Program-made: the position numbers and the translations under genes | Assembly (NCBI GenBank): GCA_045588675.1 | Contig: JAZNER010000040.1 | Span: forward strand, 1 to 44,373 | From: SVTX01 sp045588675 | GTDB taxonomy: Bacteria; Bacillota; Clostridia; Oscillospirales; CAG-272 | DNA length: 44,373 bases | Direction: 5' to 3' | Part shown: piece after piece, positions 5,236-13,600 of the stretch | How the letters are laid out: the number at the start of each line of letters is the position of its first letter | Position numbering within the stretch: position 1 is the stretch's first letter | Notes under the pieces: generated by a model | The model's input: the letters and a program-made list of their open reading frames with translations, nothing else | What the model was told of the DNA's origin: nothing | Databases searched by the model: none

Positions 5236-7701
5236 TTAAACACCATTCTTTGCTCTGCGCAAAGCTTCTGCTTCTGTGCAACCGTTTTCAACAACGTGTC
5301 CCGGAAGAGGAACGAGTTTTTCGTGGATAGCATCAAGAATCCAACCTGCCTGCGGGAAGAAGAACTGGTCAAACTCAAACGGAGGTGTTATCCAGTTACG
5401 AGCTCCAAGAACAACAGGCGGTGCATCGAGGTCATCAAAGCAAAGCTCTGTAATATTCTCTGCAACATCATTCATAAATGAGCCTCTCGCACAAGCGTCA
5501 GAAACCAAAACTACGCGTCCTGTCTTCTTTACAGACTCAATTATCTTTGTATAATCGAGAGGAACGAGAGAGTGAATATTAAGAATATCAGCTTCCATAC
5601 CATACTTTTCGGAGAGCTGCTTTGCGGCGTCAACTGCACGGTAAAGTGCTGCTCCAATCGTAAGAATAGTTACATCCTTACCGTCACGAACTTTATTCAC
5701 ATCACCAAATTCGATTTCATAACGCTCAGCAGGAACACCGCCCTCGTGGAACTGCTCACCAACATCGTAAATTCTCTGGCTCTCAAAGAATACAACAGGG
5801 TCTGTTCCCTTGAGTGCTGATTCCATAAGTCCCTTTGCTTCCCAAGGAGTTGCGGGGAAGCAAACCTTAAGACCGGGGATATGAGCGCAAAGCGCTGTCC
5901 AGTCCTGGCTATGCTGCGCGCCGTACTTTGAGCCGACAGAAACACGGAGAACTACGGGCATCTTTAAGATACCTGCACTCATTGCCTGCCATTTGGACAT
6001 CTGGTTGAAGATCTCGTCGCCTGCGCAACCTATAAAGTCGGCGTACATAAGCTCAACAAGAGCACGACCGCCCGATAATGCATAACCAACAGCTGTACCA
6101 ACGATAGCAGCTTCGGCAATAGGAGAGTTGAACAAACGGCAGTGCGGGAAGGCATCCATCATACCGCGATAAACGGCAAATGCTCCGCCCCAGTCACGAC
6201 AGTCCTCGCCGTAAGCGATAAGTGTTGGGTCTTCGTAGAATCTATCATAGATTACCTCGGACAAAGCGTCGCGGAGGTTAAAGAGCTTCATCTTGGAAAC
6301 AGGCTTGCCGTCAACAACAGGACAACGCTCTTTTTCTTTAAGCTTCTTATATGCAGGAACCTCTTCCTTAGGCATATTGACCTCAGGCTCACGGTCGTCG
6401 AACTTTTCTACCTTCTGATTTGAATACATCAGGCGCTCAACTGTTGCGGGGTCCTTCTTAAAGTCAACATATGGGCTGATTTGAGGATCGGAAGCCGCCT
6501 TACAGATCATAGTCATACGCTCAGCTGTTTCAGCAAGGATTTCTTCAAACTTAGAGTCGGAAGCGACACCTGCATCAACAAGTCCCTTGCGGTATGTGAT
6601 GATCGGGTCGATCTCACGCCAAGCGTCGATTTCCTCTTTTGTACGGTAAGCATTCTGGTCAGATGTTGAGTGACCTGAATAACGGTATGTAAGAGTGTCG
6701 AGAAGAACAGGACCTTCACCTGCGCGGAGTATTTTGAGCTTTCTTTCCATAGCGTCAATAACTGCAAGAGGATTGAAGCCGTTAATACGCTCTGCGTGGA
6801 ACTGTGTGGGAGAAACACCTGAGCCTATACGGGCAAGCATATCGTAACCCATTGTTTCACCGCGAGTCTGGTCTCCCATACCGTATGAGTTGTTAAATAC
6901 ATTATAAAGAATTGGCATACCACCCTTGTGGCTTTCCCAAAGTGTGTTGAACTGGTCCATAGCGGCAAAGTTCATAGCTTCCCAAACAGGACCGCGCGCC
7001 ATAGATCCGTCACCGGAGTTACATACGACAATTCCCTGCTTGTCATTTACCTTTTTGAACAAAGCCGCACCTGTTGCAATTGCCGCAGAGCCGCCAACGA
7101 TCGCGTTATTCGGGTAGATACCGAATGGCAAGAAGAATGCGTGCATAGAGCCGCCCATTCCCTTGTGGAAGCCTGTGTCGCGGGCAAATATCTCAGAGAG
7201 TGTTCCGTAAAGAATGAAACGGATAGCAAGCTCCTTAACATCACTTACAGGTCCGAGCTTTTCGGTTGCACGGAGCGCAGAACCGTCAAGGAAGCCCTCC
7301 ATAATTGTCATAAGCTCTTGCTCACTCAACTTGTTTATACAAGAGAGAGCCTTTGCCAAAATTTCAGAGTGGCTACGGTGTGAGCCGAATGAAAAGTCAT
7401 TCTGGTCAAGCAAATATGCCTGACCTACTGCCGCTGCTTCCTGGCCGATAGAAAGGTGTGCAGGACCCGGATATGTTGTTTCAATTCCGTTATAAAGTCC
7501 CTGTGTTTTAATCTGGTTGAGCATTGACTCAAACTCACGGAGCACAGCGATGTCACGATAAATACGAACAAGATCGTCGTCGCCAAAACGGCTTCTTTCT
7601 TCCTTGATAGTTTTGTTGTAAGTATTTACGGGAATATCATTAAATTTTATCTTGCCTTTGGCAAGTGTTTCAATAGGATCAACAAATAAATTCTTTGGCA
7701 T
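5236..7701 (-). CDS. 2-oxoacid dehydrogenase E1, fused alpha and beta subunits
   Basis: The single 821-residue chain holds both halves of a thiamine-diphosphate E1. The alpha part (about 45-400) has FGSHRSH near 105, a KGMGGSMH segment near 180-187, and the ThDP motif GDGS (230-233) through NN (270-271). The beta part begins near 485 (FNLRDALSEVIYDRF) with YGEDCRDWGGAF, PIAEAAIVGTAVGYA and EQ-equivalent VELMYADF segments, and ends in a transketolase C-terminal-like domain. It decarboxylates a 2-oxoacid and passes the acyl group to E2 lipoate. Pyruvate or a branched-chain oxoacid is possible. About 55 extra residues (roughly 115-172) separate SHRSH from the GGSMH segment, where usual E1-alpha chains are much shorter. 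It lies 18 bp after the E3 gene, with GGAG before the ATG. Confidence 0.92.
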   Translation of the reverse strand: MPKNLFVDPIETLAKGKIKFNDIPVNTYNKTIKEERSRFGDDDLVRIYRDIAVLREFESMLNQIKTQGLYNGIETTYPGPAHLSIGQEAAAVGQAYLLDQNDFSFGSHRSHSEILAKALSCINKLSEQELMTIMEGFLDGSALRATEKLGPVSDVKELAIRFILYGTLSEIFARDTGFHKGMGGSMHAFFLPFGIYPNNAIVGGSAAIATGAALFKKVNDKQGIVVCNSGDGSMARGPVWEAMNFAAMDQFNTLWESHKGGMPILYNVFNNSYGMGDQTRGETMGYDMLARIGSGVSPTQFHAERINGFNPLAVIDAMERKLKILRAGEGPVLLDTLTYRYSGHSTSDQNAYRTKEEIDAWREIDPIITYRKGLVDAGVASDSKFEEILAETAERMTMICKAASDPQISPYVDFKKDPATVERLMYSNQKVEKFDDREPEVNMPKEEVPAYKKLKEKERCPVVDGKPVSKMKLFNLRDALSEVIYDRFYEDPTLIAYGEDCRDWGGAFAVYRGMMDAFPHCRLFNSPIAEAAIVGTAVGYALSGGRALVELMYADFIGCAGDEIFNQMSKWQAMSAGILKMPVVLRVSVGSKYGAQHSQDWTALCAHIPGLKVCFPATPWEAKGLMESALKGTDPVVFFESQRIYDVGEQFHEGGVPAERYEIEFGDVNKVRDGKDVTILTIGAALYRAVDAAKQLSEKYGMEADILNIHSLVPLDYTKIIESVKKTGRVVLVSDACARGSFMNDVAENITELCFDDLDAPPVVLGARNWITPPFEFDQFFFPQAGWILDAIHEKLVPLPGHVVENGCTEAEALRRAKNGV

Positions 7702-7719
7702 TTTCTTTCTCCTTATAGT

Positions 7720-9087
7720 TTATATGTGAAAAATCGCTTCGCGGATAATTTCAGCAACAGTCGGGTGCGGGAATACAAGCTTCTGCAAACGGCTTGGGGT
7801 AAGCTCTGTATCAACCATCATTGTAGCAGTCATAATAATTTCGGAGGCATAAGAGCCAACCATATGGCAACCCACAAGTCTATTCTTATCAGTATCTACA
7901 ACGAGCTTAATAAAGCCCTTTCCGCCATTTGTTTCTGCAAGATAACGACCTGCATAGGACATAGGAAGCTTAATTTCTTTAACCTTCATTCCCTTTTGCT
8001 CGGCAGCCTCCTTGCTATAGCCAACGCTTGCAACCTCAGGGTCTGTGTAGATAACAGAAGGAATTACATCATAGCGCATCTCGTCAGGCTTTCCGAGCAT
8101 ATGGTTTACGGCAACCTCCGCTTCTCTATACGCCGTATGAGCCAGCATAAGCTTTCCGTTGCAGTCGCCAATCGCATAAACACCCGACACATTTGTGCAA
8201 AGGTGTCTGTCTGTCTTTATTGCCGCTCTGTCCATATCAAGCTGTAAGCTTTCAAGTCCAATTCCGGCAGTTGAAGGCTTACGGCCTGCAGAAAGAAGAA
8301 CCTTATCGCAGGCAATTTCCTTCTTTTCGCCGTTTTCTTCATATATTACGCTATTAGCCTTTACCTCAAGCACCTTGCAGGAAAGCTTGAAGGTCATACC
8401 TCTCTTTACAAAGGCATCTGTGAGCACCTTGCAGATTTCAGGGTCGGTTGCGCCTGCAATCTTTGGCATCATTTCAATAACTGTAACAGATACGCCAACG
8501 CTTGCGAAATAATAAGCCATTTCAAGACCGATTACACCGCCGCCGATAACAACAAGTGTTTCGGGAAGTGTCTTTTCATCAAGAACCTCGCGGTTTGTGA
8601 GAACAAATCCGCTTGCCAAGCCCTCTTTAAGACCGGGTACGGGAGGAACTACTGTTTCAGAGCCGGACGCGATAGTCAAGCGCTTACCCTCATAAACAGT
8701 TCCGTCGGCTTCAACCGCAAATCCGTTGTCTGTTTTGCCCTTGACAGTTGCATTTGCGCTGATTACCGTAACCTTATTTCCCTTCATAGTAGCGCCAACG
8801 CCCGAAACAAGCGTCTTTACTACATCATTTTTTCTATCAATTACCTTAGCGTGGTCATAAGTAACACCTGTAGCAGTAACGCCAAAGGCTTCACTTTCCT
8901 TCGCGTGTCTGTACATTTTTGAAGAATTCAAAAGTGTTTTTGTCGGGATACAGCCCTCGTTCAGACAAGTGCCGCCAAGCGCTTTTTTCTCAAACAAGGC
9001 AACCTTCATTCCACCCTGTGCCGCGCGCTCTGCGCAGAGGTATCCGCCGGGTCCGCCGCCTACAACCAATAAATCAAAGATCTCCAT
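7720..9087 (-). CDS. lpdA: Dihydrolipoyl dehydrogenase (E3)
   Basis: The 455-residue flavoprotein reoxidises dihydrolipoyl groups on E2 with NAD+. It has the FAD-binding GGGPGG (10-15), the redox disulfide in GGTCLNEGCIPTK (Cys41 and Cys46), a second dinucleotide motif VVIGGGVIGLEMA near 180-193, the FAD motif YAIGDCNG, and the C-terminal catalytic HPTVAE (His441, Glu446). All residues expected for activity are present, and the length is normal. GGGAGG precedes the ATG. It lies 17 bp after the E2 gene and 18 bp before E1 in one operon. Confidence 0.95.
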   Translation of the reverse strand: MEIFDLLVVGGGPGGYLCAERAAQGGMKVALFEKKALGGTCLNEGCIPTKTLLNSSKMYRHAKESEAFGVTATGVTYDHAKVIDRKNDVVKTLVSGVGATMKGNKVTVISANATVKGKTDNGFAVEADGTVYEGKRLTIASGSETVVPPVPGLKEGLASGFVLTNREVLDEKTLPETLVVIGGGVIGLEMAYYFASVGVSVTVIEMMPKIAGATDPEICKVLTDAFVKRGMTFKLSCKVLEVKANSVIYEENGEKKEIACDKVLLSAGRKPSTAGIGLESLQLDMDRAAIKTDRHLCTNVSGVYAIGDCNGKLMLAHTAYREAEVAVNHMLGKPDEMRYDVIPSVIYTDPEVASVGYSKEAAEQKGMKVKEIKLPMSYAGRYLAETNGGKGFIKLVVDTDKNRLVGCHMVGSYASEIIMTATMMVDTELTPSRLQKLVFPHPTVAEIIREAIFHI

Positions 9088-9104
9088 AGTAAGCCTCCCT
9101 CAAA

Positions 9105-10364
9105 TTATTTAGCAAGAAGCGCTGTGAAGCGTTCAAGGTTTTCACCAAGCTCCTTGAGGAAACGAGAAGCGGGAGCACCGTCAACTGCTCTGTGGTCATA
9201 GGTAAGGCTCAATACCATTGCAGGATAAATTTCAATAGAGCCGTCCTTGCCCTTGCGAACACGGTCGGTAGCACAACAAACACCAAGAATACCAGTCTGC
9301 GGTGGGTTGATAACAGGTGTAAAGGATTCAATTCCGAGATTTCCAAGGTTGGAAACTGTAAATGTTCCGCCCTGAAGCTTGTCGGGATTGATATTGCCGT
9401 CTCTGCACTCCTTTGCAAGCTCTTTAACAGCCTTTGAAATCTCCAAAAGGCTCATCTCGTCTGCGTGGAACAGTGTAGGAACCATAAGTCCTCTCGGCGT
9501 GTCAATTGCGACGCCGAGGTTTACATGCTTAAACAGACGAATATTGTTGTCGTCAAGCATATGGGCATTGAGGTCCGGGTGATTTGCAAGTGTTCTCGAA
9601 ACAGCGTAAAGAACTATATCGCCAAGAGTAATTCCCGCATACTCTCCCTCTGCCGATTTGAGCATTTTTCTATATTCAAGAATTGTAGTTGCATCAAACG
9701 ACGAATTGTGAGTAAGCTGAGCCATTGTAGAAAGTGAGCTGTGCATTGACTTACTGATAGCACGGCGAATACCGCTGAACTTAACATCGGTATATTCTGC
9801 CTCGTCAACAGGCTTTGCGGCCTCAGCTACCGAAGCAGTTGTCGTCTTATCAGCCACAACCACAGGGTTATCCATAAGCGTTCTTACATCGCGCTCAATT
9901 ATTCTTCCGTTAGGACCTGTCGGTGTTGCAAGAGCAGCGTCAACTCCTGCGCGCTCTGCAAGCTTTCTGGCTCTTGGCGATATTGCCGACTTTTCGCCCT
10001 CACAAGCAGTAGATACTGCCGCCTGAGCAGGCGCACTTTCTACCTTCTTTTCTTCCGTCGCAGGTGCCTGTGCAGGCTTTTCCTCAGCCGCTGCGCCATC
10101 AGGGCGCAAAGCTGAGCAATCCTCTCCGGGATTACCAACCGCACACACATTTACAAGACAAGGAACCTCGTCGCCTTCATTGTAGAAAATCTCCAACAGT
10201 GTACCTTCAGCGGTAGATTCACATTCAAAGCTTGCTTTATCGGTTTCGTATGTAAAGAGAATATCTCCCATCTTAACCGAATCTCCAATTTTTTTCTCCC
10301 ATGTGCCAATAATACAGCTTTCTACTGTGATACCGGCTTTGGGCATAATTACAGCGTTTGCCAA
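9105..10364 (-). CDS. Dihydrolipoamide acyltransferase (E2)
   Basis: The 419-residue core subunit of the 2-oxoacid dehydrogenase complex has one lipoyl domain (about 1-80) with the lipoylated Lys43 in YETDKASFE, an Ala/Pro/Glu-rich flexible linker (about 90-122), and a peripheral-subunit-binding domain (about 127-162, ISPRARKLAERAG). The acyltransferase domain contains the catalytic DHRAVDG (His391, Asp395) near the end. Translation appears to start at TTG (10362-10364), seven bases after AGGAGG, giving MANAVIMPKAG, the usual lipoyl-domain start. It is the first gene of the operon, behind a strong promoter overlapped by TTATAACA repeats. The domain set fits pyruvate, branched-chain or acetoin dehydrogenases alike. 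Confidence 0.93.
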   Translation of the reverse strand: MANAVIMPKAGITVESCIIGTWEKKIGDSVKMGDILFTYETDKASFECESTAEGTLLEIFYNEGDEVPCLVNVCAVGNPGEDCSALRPDGAAAEEKPAQAPATEEKKVESAPAQAAVSTACEGEKSAISPRARKLAERAGVDAALATPTGPNGRIIERDVRTLMDNPVVVADKTTTASVAEAAKPVDEAEYTDVKFSGIRRAISKSMHSSLSTMAQLTHNSSFDATTILEYRKMLKSAEGEYAGITLGDIVLYAVSRTLANHPDLNAHMLDDNNIRLFKHVNLGVAIDTPRGLMVPTLFHADEMSLLEISKAVKELAKECRDGNINPDKLQGGTFTVSNLGNLGIESFTPVINPPQTGILGVCCATDRVRKGKDGSIEIYPAMVLSLTYDHRAVDGAPASRFLKELGENLERFTALLAK

Positions 10365-10397
10365 AACAAAACCTCCTAAAAAAATTATTATCAGCCT

Positions 10398-10426
10398 ATT
10401 ATAACATATTATAACATTTCTGTCAA
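10398..10426 (-). promoter_or_regulatory. Promoter of the E2-E3-E1 operon
   Basis: On the minus strand TTGACA (10421-10426), a 17-bp spacer and TATAAT (10398-10403) form a consensus promoter about 34 bp before the TTG start. Two direct repeats of TTATAACA lie within the spacer and -10 box, so a bound regulator would block RNA polymerase. Confidence 0.85.
10399..10416. promoter_or_regulatory. Operator: two TTATAACA direct repeats
   Basis: TTATAACA occurs at 10399-10406 and 10409-10416, ten bases apart, or about one helical turn. The same octamer occurs three times in the deoR/lplA divergent region at 11250-11278. The shared pattern suggests binding sites of the neighbouring DeoR regulator. 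A few A/T octamers can arise around TATAAT boxes by chance, but the exact spacing at both sites argues against that. Confidence 0.65.
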
Positions 10427-10473
10427 TTGATTTTTAAAATTATTTTAAATTTATGCACTTAACTTTTTGCCCC

Positions 10474-11223
10474 TTAAAGCAGCTTTACTCCGCTTGCCAC
10501 GACCTCTTGGGCAAATTTTTCGGGCAAAGGCGCGTCGCTTATGATGTAATCAACATCTGAAATCTTTGCAAAGGTGAACGGCATAATTCTCTTTAATTTA
10601 TCAGCTCCGCACATAATTACTCTTGTGCGGGCTTTCTTTATAACCATACGCTTGATTTGCATATCCGCCTCAGTTCCGCAGGTAAATCCTGCCTCCAATG
10701 AGCAACCCGAAACACCGATAAAAGCTATATCAATATTGATTTTTTCAAGCAAATCAAGTGTGTTCATTCCCGAAACCGCAAGATTGCGGCGGTTCATTGT
10801 TCCACCGCACAAATTTACAACGGGGTTCTGCAATTTGCAAAGCTCCAAAGCAATATTTGGGCTTACCGTCGTTATATTTAAATCTATGTCAGGCAAGCTC
10901 CTTGCAAGAATAAGATTTGATGTTCCTGCATCCAAAAAGAGCGAGCTCTGCGGCTTTATAAGCTTCATTGCCTTTTTTACAATCGAAATCTTACCTGCAT
11001 TGTTTTCTTTCATTCTTATGTTAAATTCAACATCATCGGGATGATGGACAGACCTTACTCCGCCTCGGTATTTTGAAATAATGCCAAGAGATTCAAGAGT
11101 ATTTAAATCTCTATGCAGCGTCATAAGAGAAATATCGGGAAAAAGCGCCTGAAGCTCCTTGATTGTCGCAATATTTTTGCCCTCAATATAACTTTTTAGC
11201 TTCTCCTGCCTTAAAATGTTCAT
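10474..11223 (-). CDS. DeoR-family transcriptional regulator
   Basis: The 249-residue protein has an N-terminal DeoR winged helix (about 1-58) with IATIKELQALFPDISLMTLHRDLNTLESLG as successive recognisable parts, and a C-terminal DeoR sensor domain (about 70-235) containing FLDAGTSNLILARSLP, NLCGGTMN and a FIGVSGC segment. Such sensors bind phosphorylated sugars or related metabolites. GGAGG precedes the ATG. It lies just upstream of the E2 promoter on the same strand and is divergent from lplA. TTATAACA repeats in both promoter regions suggest it controls itself, the dehydrogenase complex and the lipoate ligase. The effector is unknown. Confidence 0.9.
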   Translation of the reverse strand: MNILRQEKLKSYIEGKNIATIKELQALFPDISLMTLHRDLNTLESLGIISKYRGGVRSVHHPDDVEFNIRMKENNAGKISIVKKAMKLIKPQSSLFLDAGTSNLILARSLPDIDLNITTVSPNIALELCKLQNPVVNLCGGTMNRRNLAVSGMNTLDLLEKINIDIAFIGVSGCSLEAGFTCGTEADMQIKRMVIKKARTRVIMCGADKLKRIMPFTFAKISDVDYIISDAPLPEKFAQEVVASGVKLL

Positions 11224-11249
11224 AAAAACCTCCGTTTTTAATCATTAGT

Positions 11250-11278
11250 TTATAACACTTTATAACATTATTATAACA
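11250..11278. promoter_or_regulatory. Operator: three TTATAACA direct repeats
   Basis: TTATAACA occurs at 11250-11257, 11260-11267 and 11271-11278, with spacings of 10 and 11 bases. The array covers the -10 box and downstream region of the deoR promoter and lies about 20 bp from the -35 box of lplA. It matches the two repeats at 10399-10416. Confidence 0.65.
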
Positions 11279-11298
11279 TATTATTTTCGACAAGTCTA
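11270..11298 (-). promoter_or_regulatory. Promoter of the DeoR regulator
   Basis: On the minus strand TAGACT (11293-11298), a 17-bp spacer and TATAAT (11270-11275). The -10 box is overlapped by the third TTATAACA repeat, which implies autoregulation. The -35 box matches consensus at four of six positions. Confidence 0.6.
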
Positions 11299-11327
11299 TT
11301 GACATTTTGAACAAAAAGTATTAAAAT
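11299..11327 (+). promoter_or_regulatory. Promoter of lplA
   Basis: TTGACA (11299-11304), a 17-bp spacer and TAAAAT (11322-11327) lie 32 bp before the lplA start. The -35 box directly abuts the -35 box of the divergent deoR promoter, so the two promoters are back to back. Confidence 0.75.
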
Positions 11328-11359
11328 ATGTATATAATTTACACACAAAAGGAGCAATT

Positions 11360-12337
11360 ATGATTAAAAGACTGAGGTTTTATATAAGCAACTGCCACGA
11401 CCCATATATAAATCTCGCGCGGGAAAAGTATCTTTTTGACACAACTGAGCCTGATTGTTGCACTCTTTATCTTTGGCAAAACCAAAATACTGTTGTAATA
11501 GGCAAAAATCAAAATGCTCTTGCTGAATGTCGCACCGAACTGTTAAGTCAAGAGGGCGGCAAGCTTGCCAGACGCTTGTCAGGCGGCGGAGCGGTATTTC
11601 ACGATTTGGGCAATTTGAACTTTACCTTTTTATGCTCAACCGAAAATTTGGATATAAACAAGCAAATGAGCGTAATCAAGGAAGCCTGTCGGCTTGCAGG
11701 AATTGACGCCGAATTGTCGGGAAGAAACGACATTCTCTCTGACGGCAGAAAATTCTCGGGTAATGCCTTTTATAATAGCGGTGGAAAATCATATCATCAC
11801 GGCACTCTTCTTATATCGGCAGACACCGAAAAAATGCAGCGTTATCTATCACCGCCCAAGGCAAAGCTTGAAGCAAAGGGCGTAAAATCTGTAAAGTCGA
11901 GAGTATTGAATCTCACCGAGCTGTCGCCCGATTTAAGCTGTGAAATTATGAAAGAATACATGCTATCTGCATTTGAAACAATATACGGTATGACCGCAAG
12001 CGAGATAGCAGAATTAGACGAGGCTCAAATATCCGAGCTCGCTGACAAATACAGCAGTTGGGATTATATTTACGGCATACCCCTTCCCTTCAACATCTCA
12101 CTTCAAGAGCACTTTGCCTTTGGAAATATTGAATTGCAAATTCAGGCAGACGATGGAATTATCAAGGATGTCAAGGTTTACACCGACGCGCTTGATGCAA
12201 GCCTTTCTGAAGTTATTAAGTCTGCCCTCAAATCACTGCCGATGGAGCTCCATACTATAAGCAATTCTCTTTCGACTGTCCTTCCGCACGAGGTTGCAGA
12301 GAGCATTATATCCTTAATTGAAAATCAGATATTTTAA
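11360..12337 (+). CDS. lplA: Lipoate-protein ligase A
   Basis: The 325-residue enzyme activates lipoate with ATP and transfers it to the lipoyl lysine of E2. It has the RRLSGGGAVFHDLGNLNF motif (71-88) that binds lipoyl-AMP, the KFSGNAF segment with candidate catalytic Lys131, and a YHHGTLLIS strand as in LplA/LipB-fold ligases. The length includes the C-terminal accessory domain (about 255-325), so it should catalyse both activation and transfer. AAAGGAG precedes the ATG. It is divergent from deoR and faces the operon encoding its likely substrate E2. No lipoate synthase (LipA/LipB) is visible here, so the cell may depend on scavenged lipoate. Confidence 0.92.
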   Translation: MIKRLRFYISNCHDPYINLAREKYLFDTTEPDCCTLYLWQNQNTVVIGKNQNALAECRTELLSQEGGKLARRLSGGGAVFHDLGNLNFTFLCSTENLDINKQMSVIKEACRLAGIDAELSGRNDILSDGRKFSGNAFYNSGGKSYHHGTLLISADTEKMQRYLSPPKAKLEAKGVKSVKSRVLNLTELSPDLSCEIMKEYMLSAFETIYGMTASEIAELDEAQISELADKYSSWDYIYGIPLPFNISLQEHFAFGNIELQIQADDGIIKDVKVYTDALDASLSEVIKSALKSLPMELHTISNSLSTVLPHEVAESIISLIENQIF

Positions 12338-12351
12338 TCTGAAAATATTAA

Positions 12352-12380
12352 AACCAAGCACAAAAAGTGCTTGGTTTTTT
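12352..12380. terminator. Bidirectional terminator between lplA and the hydrolase
   Basis: AACCAAGCAC and GTGCTTGGTT form a perfect 10-bp stem with an AAAAA loop. T-runs follow on both strands, and convergent genes end on either side. Confidence 0.85.
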
Positions 12381-12431
12381 CAAATATTGACAAAGCAAAA
12401 ATTTAGCATTAATTTCAGGAGTTATTCGTGC

Positions 12432-13370
12432 TCAACCGAAAAACTTGATTACCTCGTCTATGTATTCCTGTTCATCTACAATAAAGCACAGTCCGTGTCC
12501 CGCACCTTTGGTAATAACCAACCTCTTTTTTTCGCTATTGCATTTGTTGTAGTTATCAACGCTCATCTGCATAGGAACAAAATCGTCATTGTCGCCGTGA
12601 AAGAAGATAATGGGCAAATTTGTTTTTTGAACTGCTTTAAGAGGGCTGTATTTACTCAAGCTAAATCCGCCGAAAAGTCTTGCGCCAAGCGCAATAAACG
12701 GATAAATAATGCTTGCGGGCAAATGAATTTTTCTTATTACTTCCTTGATGATTTTATCAGGTGAATTATATCCGCAATCTGCAAGCACGCCGATTACATT
12801 TTCGGGCAGATTGCAACCGCTCGCCATCAAAACAGTAGCCGCACCCATAGAAACGCCCGAAAGAATAATTTTCGCGTCACTATCAATTTCCTTTATGATA
12901 AAATCGACCCAGCGAACACAATCTATGTGCTCGCGCACACCAAAGCTGATAATATGTCCATCGCTTTTTCCGCTTGCACGCTGGTCAACGATAAGAACAT
13001 TATGTCCAACGCGTCGTGCTCTTTCAATTCCGCCAGATAAATCCTTCTCCAAGTCACCTCGATATCCGTGAAGCATAAGCTCTGTCGGACTGTTATCGTA
13101 AAACTTATAATACCTTCCGCGAAGCGTCAAACCGTCGTGTGAGGTAATACTTACTGTCTTATGCTCCAAGCCGCGAAATTCCTTGATCCATTTTCGAATT
13201 TGCTCATAATGAGGCTCATATATTTTACCGTTTGGCAAAGGATAATAATCGTCTGCTACAGGCTTTCTTTTTTTTGAGTAGAAAACCACCATAAACAGTA
13301 TAAAGCTTAACAGCAATATAAATAATATAATGCTCAATATTGAAATAATAACAATTAATTCTGTTCTCAT
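12432..13370 (-). CDS. Membrane-anchored alpha/beta hydrolase
   Basis: The 312-residue protein starts with one strong membrane segment (about 5-30, MRTELIVIISILSIILF and onward), followed by a hydrolase domain. The catalytic triad is visible as Ser174 in SGVSMGAA, an Asp in HGDNDDFVP (260-263) and His292 in KGAGHG. LMLHGYRGD (99-106) forms the oxyanion-side loop. It resembles COG1073-type esterases or peptidases, and its substrate is unknown. The start at 13370 follows AGGGG. The longer frame to 13427 is rejected because it would overlap the -10 box of its own promoter. It is convergent with lplA. Confidence 0.85.
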   Translation of the reverse strand: MRTELIVIISILSIILFILLLSFILFMVVFYSKKRKPVADDYYPLPNGKIYEPHYEQIRKWIKEFRGLEHKTVSITSHDGLTLRGRYYKFYDNSPTELMLHGYRGDLEKDLSGGIERARRVGHNVLIVDQRASGKSDGHIISFGVREHIDCVRWVDFIIKEIDSDAKIILSGVSMGAATVLMASGCNLPENVIGVLADCGYNSPDKIIKEVIRKIHLPASIIYPFIALGARLFGGFSLSKYSPLKAVQKTNLPIIFFHGDNDDFVPMQMSVDNYNKCNSEKKRLVITKGAGHGLCFIVDEQEYIDEVIKFFG

Positions 13371-13426
13371 TTTGAACCCCTGCTTTGAAATTGCTTGAAG
13401 CGTTATTCTTTTAAGCTCCAATATCA

Positions 13427-13455
13427 ATTATACCACAAAAAATTTGATTTGGCAA
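13427..13455 (-). promoter_or_regulatory. Promoter of the alpha/beta hydrolase
   Basis: On the minus strand TTGCCA (13450-13455), a 17-bp spacer and TATAAT (13427-13432) give a transcript start near 13420, about 50 bp before the chosen ATG. Confidence 0.75.
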
Positions 13456-13524
13456 CCTCTTAGCACTATGCTTGAAAAAATTCACTATTGGTACAATTTC
13501 ACAAAACTGCAAAAAGCCTATGTG

Positions 13525-13553
13525 TTGACACGGTTCGCGTTTTATGGTATAAT
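13525..13553 (+). promoter_or_regulatory. Promoter of the DHH-DHH-surE operon
   Basis: TTGACA (13525-13530), a 17-bp spacer and TATAAT (13548-13553) form a full consensus promoter 47 bp before the first DHH gene. Confidence 0.85.
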
Positions 13554-13600
13554 AATATGATAAATACATATTAAATTTGAATTGATTTACGGAGGTTCAA

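Noticed and set aside
13371..13427. Longer N-terminus of the alpha/beta hydrolase starting at 13427
   Set aside because: It would begin within the -10 box of the gene's own promoter, and a ribosome site precedes the ATG at 13370.
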